Assembly (NCBI GenBank): GCA_008933995.1
Contig: WARS01000014.1
Coordinates: forward strand, 8,851,192-8,915,191
Reading direction: 5' to 3'
Source: Datnioides undecimradiatus
Taxonomy: Eukaryota > Chordata > Actinopteri > Lobotiformes > Datnioididae
Length of the DNA stretch: 64,000 nucleotides
Below are positions 1 through 11,475 of the stretch, one piece after another. Each line of letters begins with the position of its first letter. Within the stretch, counting starts at the first letter, position 1. The notes under the pieces were generated by a model. The model did no database searches. It saw only the letters and a list, made by a program, of their open reading frames with translations, and was not told the origin of the DNA. The position numbers and the translations under genes are program-made.

Positions 1-1780
1 GGAGCTTCCAAGGAGACCCAAGGCAGACTTAAACCCTTAAACCTACAAAATACAGCACCATTCAATACAGAGCCGCAGCTAAAGCTCGGGTTTTGCAGCA
101 GTTTGCTTGGTAAAGCAGCCAAGTGCAGATCACCTTAAAAACTCTTTAGTGAGGCACTTGAGGACATTCAGACATTTAAGATTTCACAGGAAGTGGGTAA
201 CGGCGTACATTAGACAACGGGTTCACAATGTTTCTGATTTTTAAACAACAGTCTTGTGTCCTTAGGCGTACTGAGACCTGTAATCATCCCTTCAGATAAA
301 GTTCAGATAAAACAGCATTTCAACTTTTTAATAGCTTCCGTATGATGACGTCTTTCTCAGTGAAACAGGGTGGGCAGGCTAACACAGAGAGATACGGGGG
401 TTCAGAGTTGGATAATAGCTTCAAGGTTGGGGCGTTTGTCACCTCAAGCCCTACTGACACAATGATGCGGGATGCTGCTGCTAATAAATCTGCTAAAAAA
501 AAGTTGAAGACTGACTGACAGGTGGATTTCATGATATTACTGGTTCAAGCAAATCATATTTTGCTTTACAGGAAGATAACATTATAGGTTTTTGATATAA
601 GAATACAAAGAAATGGATTTGCTGTATTTTTTGCCATGCATTGTTAAATAGATGCACAGTAGGACGAGAGATGAGAAGAAGAAGGCAATTTTTCTTTTGT
701 TTCATCTCGGCTTTTAACCAGACTTAAAGAGATCCTTTTATGATTTGCTCACAGTGCGAGTGATGAGGGAGAAAATCATTCTTGTTCAGTGCAAAAACTG
801 TATTCCAAAGTTTATCTCAAGTCAGCGTGAGGCTTTAACAGCTGGGGTTAGACAAATCCTCTGGATATCTTCCAAAGTTACGGTCCTTTGAGGACCAAAA
901 TCCCTCTTTGTGTTACTGTCCCAACATTGCGGCTGCCTACTGAAACACTGTCTGAGGAAACAAACAGTGGATTCTCCAATAAAAAGACTGACTGTAGAAG
1001 ACAGTGATACAGGCATGTTAAGAGAACCTTGGAAAAATGTACACCAGCCCTTTAATGAGCTGTTTTGTCCAAAAATTCTAAATCACAAGACAAACAATGA
1101 GCAACAACAAGCAAAACTGGTGCTGTTACAAGGATAATGCACTGAATGCTGCAATGAACTGTGTAGTTTTATACATTAGAATGTTGAGTCAGCTGTTCCC
1201 GTGAGAAGGAAAGGACATCAGGTGTTGGAGCATCAAGAGCAAAAATGCATAAACCTCTCAGACAACAATAACTTCTGACAGGCAAACGGCTTTCACTATG
1301 ATGGATGAGCTGTTTGCACCAAGTTTTAAATTCCTGCAAGTTGAGTTTTGCCAAGTAGAAAATGAGTGTAGTCCTCTTCTGTTATCACAACTCTGGACGC
1401 TTGACAGGGGTGACAATGCTGCTCCCACACATGGAACAGCATTCGTCTCCCTGTCACATTTGTCCCTTGCATCGACCCCTAAGCCAGGCTCGAAACTTAC
1501 TTTTATATAGTCATGTTTGAAACCTGTGATGTAGCTGTCGTTTGGCTTCTGCTGATGCACGTGTGGAGTTTATTTGTGCTGTAGGGAGTTCGATGTGTTT
1601 GGGGCCCGAACCAGATGTACCAAGTTCAGAATAAACCTGTGGGACTGTGGGCAAGAAGGTTAGTAAAGAGTCTGGTCAGGTCTCGTACTGCAGTCTAGCA
1701 TGGACGTTATAAAGTGGTGAAAATCCAATAACAGATTTATGGATGAAAGGATACAAGTATTTATTAGACCAGCCAACTAC
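1..1780. other. unique non-coding DNA, no gene recognised
   Basis: No exon, RNA gene or repeat family is recognised. Open frames of 60 to 100 codons occur on both strands, but they overlap one another and resemble no domain. The base composition is ordinary AT-rich fish non-coding DNA. Confidence 0.6.
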
Positions 1781-1857
1781 GTCATATGGAATGCAATGGT
1801 GAGTGTCATATGGAATGCAATGGTGAGTGTCATATGGAATGCAATGGTGAGTGTCAT
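1781..1857. repeat. 24-bp minisatellite, 3 perfect units
   Basis: The unit is GTCATATGGAATGCAATGGT followed by GAGT. It is repeated three times without a mismatch (1781-1804, 1805-1828, 1829-1852), and a fourth partial unit starts at 1853. Perfect identity between units suggests recent expansion. The unit length is a multiple of three, so frames stay open through the array on both strands, but nothing else supports coding. Confidence 0.93.
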
Positions 1858-2299
1858 AGCAACCTGCAGTACTACTACTATCTCTAGGACTGATAGTAAG
1901 AGTGCCTCTGCTATACCTTTCCCACAATTCATGGGAAAGATATCCAAGACCAAGATATCTACATTTTGTGACTCAATCAATACTGGTGCAATTCAGTGTG
2001 GACAGGTGTAGACTGTTATCAATATCATTATCACTTGCTCGCACTAGTATAAGCTAAAAGTTGGCAGATGCATTTCGTAGAGCATTAATCAGATCAACGC
2101 AGATATGGTACTGGGTGATTTCAGGTCAAACATGACAGCAGATAATTATGGGCAGATTCTGGGAATTAGACCAGATTAGAAAGATTGTGTCTTTGATTTT
2201 TAATGAGGTGCAGTTTACTTGAGGTCCATCACTTGGTGTTGTTCATTAAGATCTTGGTTAACTTGTGTTTTAACTCCAGAAACACTGGACCAAACAAAT
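1858..2299. other. unique non-coding DNA
   Basis: Nothing is recognised between the minisatellite and the SINE-like element. Confidence 0.5.
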
Positions 2300-2590
2300 A
2301 GGGTAGGTAGCTTGGTGGCTACTGCTGTACACTGTTGCCTCACAGCAGGAAGTTTGTGGACTTGTGGCCCATCAGCCAGCTGGGACTTTTCCGTGCGGGG
2401 CTCTCCTCATGTTTCCATAGTCCAAGGACAAGCAGGTTAGGTTAATTGGCAACTCTGAAACGCTGTTTGTCTAAATTGTGATGATGTGATGAACTGGGTT
2501 GTTCTTCCGCCCAGTGTCAGCTGGGATTGTCTCTAGCCAACCCCCCCTACAGGAACCTTCCAAAGGATAAGCAGTTATAGATAATGGATG
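2300..2590 (+). repeat. SINE-like dispersed repeat, percomorph type
   Basis: The element opens with a tRNA-like phrase around CACTGTTGCCTCACAGCAGG (about 2329). It continues through a 'tccatagtccaaggacaagcaggttaggttaattgg'-type core (about 2413-2450) and closes with GGATAAGCAGTTATAGATAA TGGATGGG (about 2566-2590). That order and 3' end match a very common teleost SINE-like family that I know by sight but cannot name with certainty. It is an old, diverged copy. A second copy of its 3' part lies at 41.7-42.3 kb. Confidence 0.75.
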
Positions 2591-3307
2591 GGCGTACAGG
2601 GTCAGCTGTTATGGCCATTCCCAGAGCTGAAAGCCACTGATGGCAGGGAAAAAATAGATAGATGTCCCAGCCAAATTGCAGATCTTTTTGCCGTCCTCCA
2701 TTTTGTGTTCATTTCATACACATACTCCTCCTTTGGTGCACACTCTCCGGGCTGAAGAGAACTTTGTGTCCTCTTCTAACATTTCCAACTAGATGAAAAG
2801 CCCAAATCATGAAAGATTTTTCTTCTTTTTCTTAATAAAAGGCTGCTGCCATTCATGTCATCTAGAGAAGTCACGGTGGGCATTCAAGGGTGAAATATTT
2901 AAATGTGAATAGATCTTTGTCAGGTCCACTTGATATGTCATCCACAGCCAAGACGTGAGAGGAAAACGGGGGGTCAAAATAAGCCTTGCACACCACGCTG
3001 CCACAATTTCCCACCATTGGGCTAAAAAGGATTCTCCATCAGGTCCAAACACACAAGGCACTTTGTCACCAAAAAGCTCTCACATGCTGCTTTCACTTGG
3101 GACATTCTTTTATTTTCTTTATGGAAGAAATGTTCCCCGTCATTATGAGTTGAGTAATGCCACATTCAAAGACCTTAAAGACCTGTTCCGTGGTGTTGGC
3201 TTTGACTGTTTACATGTGACCCGCTGCAGAACAAGACTTCATTGACTTAATAAAAAACTTTTTATACTGGAGTCAATTTATGTGTGAGCATTCCAGCTAA
3301 GCTAAAC
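2591..3307. other. unique non-coding DNA
   Basis: No gene, RNA or repeat is recognised here. A 96-codon plus-strand frame (2955-3245) has no domain character and no splice context. Confidence 0.5.
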
Positions 3308-3325
3308 TGTGTGTGTGTGTGTGTG
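3308..3325. repeat. (TG)n microsatellite
   Basis: Nine uninterrupted TG units, continuing into an imperfect GC/GT run. Confidence 0.9.
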
Positions 3326-3691
3326 CGTGCGTGTCGGCCTGTGCACACGAATAAATTTGCATGTTTGCAGATGCATGCTCATTTGTGTTTGCATGATTGG
3401 GCGAATGCGCTGTTTTGAAGTCGTTTCAGGAGAGCGTGCGAGGCGGCGTATGTGTGGTATTTTAAAGACCATTTTTATTTGACTGGGCTCTGATTTATGC
3501 AGCCACATTCATATTCAAAGTGCTGCTCTTTGGTCTGTGTAACCACTCAACCATTCTGCTATCTTCCAACTGCAGCTACACTATAAAGTTTAGGACTTTA
3601 CTATTGAATCTCTTTCCCGTAACAGGCTTAGGCCAGCTGCGGTCACAAAAAAAACAGCGCCTTGTTGAAGAAATGGAATTACAGTGCTTTC

Positions 3692-4200
3692 ACATCCTTG
3701 ATTTTTTTTTCCTTTTCTTTGCCTTTTCCGAGATTTTCTCATTTTCTGACTCTTGTTTTCCTCCATCCTCCTCCTGTCTGTCTTCATCTTTCCCCTAATC
3801 TCTATTTATCTCACTCATTTTCCATCCCTTTTTTCTCCTCCTTCCCTTTGTCTGTCTTGAAATCGAGTCCCCGGCCTCCCTCAATACAAGCAGCAATGTT
3901 TCTTCGTCAGGCTGAAGTGGACTCTATTCAGCACCAGCTCCTTTTCAAGTGGAGAGGACTTTTCTCCGATGACCTGTGTGGGAAAGACCGACAGAGGCCA
4001 TTCACAAAGCTTTTCATAAGGCTCTATTAAAGACAGCCTCTCCTTTTTCTCTTTCTCTTATCCTTTCTCTCTTTCCATTTTCTTTCTCTCGCACTTTCTT
4101 CGCTTCTGCTCGTTCATTCAGTGCCGTCTCTTTACAAGGCCCACCGCTCTCCTCCTCCTCCTGAACTCCCTCACTCTGGCTCTCTGAATAAGGGGCCACT
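3692..4200. repeat. pyrimidine-rich low-complexity tracts
   Basis: Two blocks (about 3692-3860 and 4031-4170) are made almost wholly of C and T on the plus strand. A normal-composition stretch of about 170 bp separates them. They produce long serine/leucine/phenylalanine frames on plus and lysine/arginine/glutamate frames on minus, which are composition artefacts. Such homopurine-homopyrimidine tracts can form triplex DNA or act as splice-acceptor tracts, but no use is evident. Confidence 0.75.
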
Positions 4201-6160
4201 TTCCTCTCTTCCTTTTCTTAGTCAATGACCTGCTTTTGTACTTGAGACTCCTCTGACGCCTCCAATAAAACCGGCCATGCAGCAGGGGGAGAAAAATACC
4301 AAGTTGTTAAGTTGAGTTTAGAGTGAGGCTTAAACGGTACGTTTTGTAAGGGCAGTCTGGTGTCACGATTCCCCGTGGTTCTGGAGCAACAATCTTAAAA
4401 TCAAACATGGAGTTTCTAGTTGTTCTTTGCCTCGGCTTAATTACAGAAACTCCAGAAACACGTGCAGCTGCATCACGCAAAACATGAGTAATCTCACCTT
4501 CAGGCAGCCTCAGTGATACGAGTTGCGACTTTGAATGCGGCACATGCTCACGTCTGTGCAATCATGAATACAGATCAACACTGAGGCCAGCGCGGTCAAA
4601 CGGTTTTTACGTGCAATTATTTCAGCTTTGGATTTGTGAAGTTACTTCTCTCATCGTGATTTTCTATTGACCGTGGTCAGTTGGTGACATTTGGGTTGCT
4701 CAGTGAGTGCTTGACCTCTGTCCCAACTCACCAGAGCAGGAGCATCACACACATTAGCTTTTTGCCCACGTGGGAACCGAAGCTTCTCATGACAGGTGGT
4801 CACCTCCTGGTCAGGCCAGAACACACAAACGAAAACATCAGACTCCACCAATGTCACTGCAGTTAACATGTCCTGCATGGGCCCAGATGAAGATAATGTT
4901 CACTATAGCTGATGAAATGACAGGTGATATCAGAAGGCTCTTTGGTGCTTGGAGACTTTTTAATTATCTGAACATGCCCTTGCAGAGTCCAGACAACACT
5001 GGAGGTAGCGGCCGTTGAGTATCGAGACTGATGGCTGACAATTTGTTGATGTGTGGTGATGGGGAGGTAAAGGGCGCATACCAGCGGTTTGATCACATTG
5101 AGACAAGAGAGGGGATCAAAAAGGGGGCAGCGAACTTGCTTCAAATTTCCATGCGTTCTTTCGGTTAGAGCCTGACAGATGTGGGATTTTTGAGACTGAG
5201 ACTGATCCCAGAGGGAAAAAGTTCACAGATCAACAATGGTGGCATTCGATGTAGGAATGGAATCCTGGAATCAAATTAGACCTTTTCTGTGTGGAATTCG
5301 GATTGATGTGACTCTATAAAGGTCCTCGTAAGGCTGTAAATAACGTTAATAAACAATAAATTTCAGTTAAACTTTCTTTAAATAACTTCATAATGACACC
5401 TGTATATTACCACAAGCATTTCCTGCACTTTATTCCAGACATAATTTGGAAACATTCAATATGGATACCCCTATTATACCAATATTGGTTGGGTTCTTCT
5501 TTGGGTTTAAAGCTCATTTGCTGATGCCCCTGTTCACTGTTTAATGTTCACTAGCTTCTCTTGCCTGTTTTCTAACCCTTAAATTGTTTAACAGGATCAG
5601 AGGTTGCTGGGTGGGGAATCAGGGCTGATAAGACAGCGTCGGTGGCGATATGCGTTCTTATCAAATGGGGTAATTCGCATAAGAAAACCTGTAAAACACT
5701 AGTGTGTTTTCCACACAATTACCTTCATTTCCTTTTTAGCCATATATGTAAAATAAACTCTTTTGTAGTTGCGTGGTTCCTTTGCAGTGGACTGGTGCCT
5801 GGAGCAAACAGCACAGCCCTGGTTTTAATTGATCACGTACAGTTGTGGTTCTGCCTCTGAACTTGTGCGTACAGTACACACAGCTGGCAGAGTGTCAATA
5901 GCTTTATTCATTATTGAAACCTTCCAACACAGCACAGAGACTTAATGTGACTGTCTTTACACTGCTGAGCTGTTCTGTTTGAAACATAGAGGCTGACTTT
6001 CTGTTTTAACTCTAATTGAATCTCTAAACCTGATTTGCAGAACTTTTGTATGAAGCACTGTTTTAAATTGTTCAGCGTCCAACATTTAAACGTCCCTCGC
6101 CTCCATCTCAGGTCTCCTCCATGTTTGTTCTGACAGCCATCAGATTCACGATATGAAGCA
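4201..6160. other. unique non-coding DNA
   Basis: About 2 kb with no recognisable gene, RNA or repeat family. Open frames up to about 100 codons have no domain character. Confidence 0.5.
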
Positions 6161-6162
6161 TC

Positions 6163-6584
6163 CAGACCCCTCAGGTCATCTGGGACAGGTTTACTGAGCA
6201 TTCCCAGGGTCCAAACCAAAGAAGGTGAAGCAGCTTTTAGTTTCTCTGCAGCTCACCTGTGGAACAAGCCTCCTGAACACCTGAGGTCTGCAAACATCAG
6301 CTCATTTAATCGGGACTTTACTGTGTACTGCAGCGTTCCAATAACTGTTTTTGATTTAATGTTTTTATTTTTAAATGCAATTTCTTTTTAACTGTCACTT
6401 CTTTGTGTTTAATTGCCTTTTGACATGATTGTCTGTTGTTTCAATTAATGTCTTTTATAAATGCAATTTGTTTTTCTTTATTTTCAGTCCAGTTTCATTT
6501 TGATTTATTTCAATGCCTTTGTAAAGCTCTTTGAATTGTTTGCGTCTCAATGGTGTTCTATAAATACACTTGCTTTGCCTTGCT
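6163..6584 (+). mobile_element. 3' end of an L2/CR1/Rex-type LINE, 5'-truncated
   Basis: One plus-strand frame (about 6163-6345) reads RPLRSSGTGLLSIPR, then EGEAAFSFSAAHLWNKPPEH, then LRSANISSFNRDF. This is the hallmark C-terminus of ORF2 in L2/CR1/Rex-group LINEs (family pattern: AFS..AP.LWN.LP..LR.A...FK). An AT-rich 3' UTR follows, ending in a TGTAAAGCTCTTTGAATTGT type tail with TATAAATA and a TTGCCTTGC-like terminus. Only the last 60 or so codons remain. 5' truncation is usual for LINE copies. The exact clade cannot be fixed by eye. Confidence 0.8.
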
Positions 6585-6794
6585 AACCGGCTAGACCTGG
6601 CACAACCTGTTAGCTAACAACATGCTTCTTTAAGACAAACATTTTCTACCTTTCGCAAAGCTCCTTCCTAGCGTGGGTGTAGTGCTCTGTAAAGTCAAAA
6701 TCTTGGAAACAATAGCAGGACCCTGCTGGACAATATCAAGCAGCTGTTGTGCTTCGCATAGGCATCATTTGTTGTGCCTTATAGGAGTAGGTTA

Positions 6795-7160
6795 TTAGCA
6801 AAAATTAATAATTATCTATGATAATTATTAACTGAAAGAATATTATTATTAATAAGAATTAATAATTACGGGGCACCACCCTGGTATCAGGGACCAATAA
6901 CCACTCGAAAATCAGTCTCACAAACGTTCGCTTACAGATATCAGTATCTGGGAGATACTGATATGCATAAGACGAACAATGAAGGTGTGAATCCGAGCAC
7001 TGACTCTTTTAACCAGCCTTTACAACAACACTTGTACAAACAATACAGACAACTTCTCTTTAAAACATAACAGAATTTATTAAAATCAATGATATCAATT
7101 AATAATCGATAACACCTCAATCAATAAACATCCATCATATACCTATTCTAAATTATACAA
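6795..7160. repeat. AT-rich repeat block with two strong hairpins
   Basis: This block holds two perfect inverted repeats. TAATAATTATC/GATAATTATTA lies at 6806-6830 with a 3-nt loop, and ATATCAGTATCT/AGATACTGATAT at 6938-6964 with a GGG loop. Between them is the phrase ACGGGGCACCACCCTGGTAT. The block reads like one end of a dispersed element, possibly LTR-related and continuing into the GC-rich block to the right. I have an impression of seeing similar sequence in other fish but cannot name a family. Confidence 0.45.
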
Positions 7161-7202
7161 GTGTGTGTGTGTGTGTGTGTGTATGTGTCTGTGTGTGTGT
7201 GT
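7161..7202. repeat. (GT)n microsatellite
   Basis: Eleven perfect GT units, then an imperfect continuation with AT and CT interruptions. Confidence 0.9.
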
Positions 7203-7738
7203 AAAAGAGGAGGGGTGAGGTTGCGGACGTAAGGGAGGAGAGGGAGTACGTCACGCAAGAGCTTCGGTCAGAGGAAATGACCGCGAGGTTTGAAAAAGAC
7301 AACGGCTAGTGGCGTCTGTGAGCTTAGCCTGTGTGTCTCTGAAAAATTAGTTTTCACCGGTGTATACCCAGTGTGTATGTGCGTGTCGGTTAAGGGGGAA
7401 AGAAGGGAAAACACAGCACATAAAGAAAAATTCTTTGGGCTCCGGTCGTTAGACCGTAGTACGCCCGATCAAAGAAATCAAATAAACAAATGTGACGCTT
7501 GGTCCATTAAGAGCGCGGGACTTGTAGTCCGTCAACTTAACTTATGTAATAAAATTTATACTACCTCTGCCCAGATCAAGCCTCTTACGTGCCTACGAAG
7601 CAGGGAGATGTGTGAGATCCGTCTTTGGGTCCGGCTCGGTTCCTCGGCTCGGATGACGACGGTGGGCCGTGTCGCTCTGTCGGCGGGTTGCACGGCGGGT
7701 TGCAAAGGTTGAAGAAAGACATGGCGGTCCTTTCTTCC
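7203..7738. repeat. GC-richer block, probable internal part of the same dispersed element
   Basis: The GC content rises abruptly compared with both sides. The sequence contains phrases such as GCGCGGGACTTGTAGTCC and AAGCAGGGAGATGTGTGAG. A 140-codon plus frame (7290-7712) shows no domain. I suspect this belongs with the hairpin block at 6795 and the tandem arrays to the right as one unclassified element, but no terminal repeats or target duplication could be found. Confidence 0.35.
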
Positions 7739-7892
7739 TTCTGCAGGTACTTTGAGCGCTGGCGGCGGCGGCAGCGGCCAGGCAATTCTCCGCGATCAGC
7801 GGGAAGTGGCGAGTCGGGTCTGCAGGTACTTTATGGAGAGCGCTGGCGGCGACAGCGCTGGCGGCGACAGCGTCTGCGGCGGCGGCGACTCT
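7739..7892. repeat. GGC-rich tandem repeat (15-bp units in a 78-bp duplication)
   Basis: The 15-mer GCGCTGGCGGCGACA is repeated at 7840-7854 and 7855-7869, with degenerate GGC runs at 7754-7776 and 7870-7889. The phrase TCTGCAGGTACTTT precedes the GGC run twice (about 7740 and 7818). A larger unit of about 78 bp was therefore duplicated before the 15-mers expanded. Confidence 0.85.
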
Positions 7893-7980
7893 CCTTCGGA
7901 TACGTGGAAATAATGTGCTTGGGAAAACTCAGTTTGTCCAGCGAGGGTGAGATTGGCACATAGTTCAGGTCTGTACGGTG

Positions 7981-8128
7981 TTTACTCCCTTTTTCGTCGT
8001 GACTAGCTGGGATTCGTGTGGAAGCCAACCAGACACAGACTGGAAGCGGTTCGAAGTGGTTTACTTCCTTTTTCGTCGTGCCTAGCTGGGATCCGGGTTG
8101 AAACCGACTAGAAACAGACTGGAAGCAA
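7981..8128. repeat. 79-bp tandem duplication
   Basis: Two units start at 7981 (TTTACTCCCTTTTTCGTCGT) and 8060 (TTTACTTCCTTTTTCGTCGT). Both continue through CTAGCTGGGAT, an 'aaccaga/gactaga' segment and ACAGACTGGAAGC. The units are clearly homologous with scattered substitutions. Confidence 0.85.
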
Positions 8129-8179
8129 AGTTGTGAGGGTTAGTGCAGGTAATATACCTGCAAACATCTGGCCGCACAG

Positions 8180-8560
8180 CAGGGTGCTGGCGGCTATTGT
8201 CCAATGGGAGTCCGCACCCACCGGGGGGGGGACGACAGAGGGGGTTAGGACGGAGATAGCCTGTGCTCCTTCCTGGTCTGGCCCTTTGATCTGAGACAAA
8301 TGGAGCGGGGTGTTGGTGGTTCCCGTGCCGTTTGGGGGCCAGCACTCACCAGGGGGGTGGCCGAGCAGGTAGGGCCGGAGGTGTCCCCCACTCCTGTGTG
8401 CTCTGGCCCATAGGTCTAAGATAAGGAGCAGCCAGGATGCTAATGGCTCCGTCCAACTGGGGGCTGCACCCAGCAGGGGGGCAGCAGAGTGAATGGCGAT
8501 GGAGGTGTCCTGCATACCTTTGTGACCTGGCTCCCAGGTCTTAGACAAAGAGAGCAGCCA
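8180..8560. repeat. about 125-bp tandem repeat, three diverged units
   Basis: Units start near 8180, 8308 and 8433. Each has a 'ggtgctggcgg/ggtgttggtgg/ggatgctaatgg' opening, then a G-rich centre (CACCCACCGGGGGGG, ACTCACCAGGGGGG, CACCCAGCAGGGGGG). It then has a GGAGGTGTCC or related phrase and a closing 'ctggtctg.cc..tgatctgagacaaa' type motif. Divergence among units is high, so the array is older than the 24-bp minisatellite at 1.8 kb. Overlapping minus-strand frames of 87 and 146 codons run through the repeats and are not credible genes. Confidence 0.8.
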
Positions 8561-8985
8561 TTTGGTTGGTCTGCAATCTTTGATCTGTATCAGACCTCAG
8601 GTCGTAAACCTTGTCGGGGGCCTGTTGTCTGTATGAGGCCCAACACAGCGGTCGGGCTCATAAAGACTCAGCAGATCACAGATATGGTGCATGAGCCTGA
8701 CCATTCAAGGCTTTAAAAACAAGCAGTAAAAGTTTCAGATGAATTGTAAAACTCACAGACGATCAGTAAAGCACAGCAGGAACCGGTGTCGTGGTCGCTT
8801 CTCTTAGAGCGTGTTTAAAAGCCTGGCGTTCGCTCCCAACTCTGATTGTTTTTCCTGTTGATACCAGAATAAAGTGCATTGCAGTAATTAAGTCTGGAGG
8901 TAATAAAGTCCCGGCTGACCTTTTCTAATCAGACCGGTATGGGGAGTGACCTGCTCCTGATGAGCTGATGTGCATCTTCGGTCGC
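8561..8985 (-). mobile_element. L2/CR1/Rex-type LINE reverse transcriptase fragment, degenerate
   Basis: On the minus strand the sequence around 8860-8945 reads LEKVSRDFITSRLNYCNALY SG. Around 8690-8735 it reads FTIHLKLLLLVFKALNGQA. These are two consecutive hallmark blocks of the C-terminal reverse transcriptase/thumb region of L2/CR1-group LINE ORF2 (family patterns: FVTSRLDYCNSLLSG and R..FKILLLTYKALNG.AP.YL). Stops and length changes separate the blocks, so the copy is dead. Core similarity spans about 8683-8960; the outer limits are approximate. It faces the opposite way to the LINE end at 6.2 kb. Confidence 0.85.
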
Positions 8986-11220
8986 CTGACCTTAGATAAC
9001 TTTTGAGACTGAGATCATGAAGTCACAAGAACGAATTGTTAAGAACCGCAATCAGATATCACCCAACGTTCGCATTCACATCTTTGCTAGTTGGTTTAAC
9101 CGTGGCTTGTAAATACAAAGTACAATCAGAAGTCTACATGGGAAAAGAGAAGGAGAAGTGTTTGAAGTGTGGATTTAAACCCAACCTGACAGACATTCTA
9201 ATTATCGATATGATCTTTACCTAATGCAGTGGATTTAAAGACGCCCTGGCTGCAACGTTTGTTTTGAAAGGCATCAGATCCCTGCGTTTTAATCTCACCC
9301 AGGTGGCTCCGAAGCCCAGACACATATTCTTGTAGATTCAAAGATTTGCAGTCGGCCAGAAAAACCCACACTTCACTCTCCAGGGCTGAGCAGTGCTAAC
9401 TTTGCAGCAAATATTGTTTTATTCTTAATTCTGTCCCCCTGCTCGCCCGGGCGCTGAGCCTCCAGACTCGCAGAAGTGGGAGATATTTGGTGGAGAAGCG
9501 CCTGTAGGGGCAGAGAACAGGGACATATTCCACTGATCAAATGATTTTATGGTTGAGAATCAAAAGAGAATAATTTAACATCTGCCTGCCTCACTGGCTC
9601 TGTGTTGTGCTGCATTATCGCTCATCATTCTCTCCCTCTCTGGCTTTGTCTTTCTTCTGCCTCCCTCCCACCTCCCTTTGATTTTCAACAAATTAAAGGA
9701 CGCGGCGGCATGAAAAGTGAATGATCTCACGTAGCTGTACGCCGATAATGAGGCTGCGTGGGGGATTTTTGGTGACGATGCTTTTCAAAGTTCACCAGGC
9801 AGTGAACTGTGCAGGGAGTCCTCGTTCCAAGTTTAGTTCACATCATACGCCACAAAACTCAGTCAGCGTCTTTGCTTCCCATCCTCGCTGAGCGGAAGTG
9901 TTGCCATGTGGAGTTGGACTTTACTCGGACTTGTGGAGTCGTGGAGGATGAAAGTACTCTCAGAATATATGTCAATGTACAATATATATGATGTTTTATT
10001 AAAGCTGTGATTGAGAATGTCAGGTGTACTATAGAATCTAAGTGCACAGCCACAGAGCAGAAAGTCAAATACAGACAAATAGTCGTCAGATACCGTGCGT
10101 CTGCCCAATAATTGAAGAAATCAAAACCATTTTGTACGTGGGAAAGGATTTTTTAATCAATATAGCATGAGAAAATAAGTCAACACCCCCGAGCAACAAA
10201 AACAAATTTGTTTTCCACTTCCTGTTGTTGCACTTTCCTGTTTTTTGGCATTTTCATCTGTTTTTGTCTTTTGGGCTGATTTCCTTTAATGTGTGCACAT
10301 GTAGCAAGTTTTACCCTTTTTAATTTAACTGAACATTTTTGGATTCGATGCAAATCTCAATGTTTTCTCTACATGCGTTTGTGTCTTTGCTGCAACTCTG
10401 CAATCTTTGGAACTCAGGCAATTTGACACAACCCAACAAGTGTGTCGCTAAATGTTGGGCAAAACCAGTTAGGGACCCCTGTGGCATAAGAACTGCTAAA
10501 TAATTAATAACTGTCCTACGATGTTTTGCGATAAAGAGAGACAAAACAAGGAAAAAAAGGAAATCAGTACTGAAAAACCAGCGAGGCAGAACTGAAGGAA
10601 GGAATGAATGAATCATAATTTTGCTTGCATGCGTCACAATTCAGGGGTTCGAGCTAAAATGCGTGCTGTAAATGACACAGTAGCACTGTGCTGACAGAAA
10701 CAATGATCTCCGCCATATTTAAGTGAAATCTGTATTATGACAGATTCAGTATTGTCTGGTATTATAACATTCTGATAGTTAGTCTCACGCTGCGGGCCAG
10801 CGTGCAGGAATAAATGGCTGAGCTAATATGTATTCCGGCGAGGAGGACAGAACTGTAGAGAGTCGTCCTTAACGTCGACCCAGGATCGTCTCTATACGCA
10901 GTCATCAGTCATGGTTTCATTGTGTGGTAGTGTTACACTGTAGTCAAAACCCAATTTAAACACCACCAACGTTAATACATACTTAAAATGATCCTGTCTG
11001 ATGAAACATGGCTGAATCAGGCCTCCGCTGGTGACAACTGAATATGCACAAATATAAAGTGTAGTCAACATCCAGATATGAGTCATGGAACTCAAGGGAA
11101 TGGGGTTTTTTTGTTTTTTTTAAGGCTGCAAAAATAGTCATTTTAAAGTTAGCGGACCATTCTTCGGTTATCGGCAGAAGCGCTGCCCCCGGAGGGACGC
11201 TTCTAACAAACACAGTCATC
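8986..11220. other. unique non-coding DNA
   Basis: No exon, RNA or repeat family is recognised. Around 9660-9790 the sequence is of even complexity and repeat-free, a texture compatible with conserved non-coding DNA, which cannot be tested from one genome. Confidence 0.5.
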
Positions 11221-11224
11221 AGAC

Positions 11225-11475
11225 GTCTTTATTTTTATAAAGTATGAAAAGCAAAGCAACGCCCATCAGGAGGAGAGGGTCCCAGCGGAGATTGTGGCAG
11301 TCCCAGAGAGAGGCGGGGAGGGGGGTGCGGCTGGAACTCAGACAGTGAGAGACTGACAGAGGAAACCAGACAGACGCAGAGTAGCATCTCTAAGAACAGC
11401 CTCTCACTGCCTCAGCGCGCAGATGGAGAGAGACAAAACACAGGGATTCAGACGGAGAGGCGCTGCGCTGAGGGT
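11225..11475 (+). promoter_or_regulatory. possible promoter and first exon (speculative)
   Basis: A TATA-like TTTTTATAAAG (11231-11241) is followed by a purine- and CpG-richer stretch resembling a vertebrate 5' UTR. Next comes an ATG (about 11423) opening a short frame, MERDKTQGFRRRGAALR, which runs into AGGGTAGAG, a weak donor-like site (about 11473). No protein family is recognised. The block could equally be a chance purine-rich island. Confidence 0.2.

Noticed and set aside
8108..8548. 146-codon minus-strand open frame
   Set aside because: It runs through the three tandem units of about 125 bp; the apparent repeat protein reflects DNA repetition, with no domain match.
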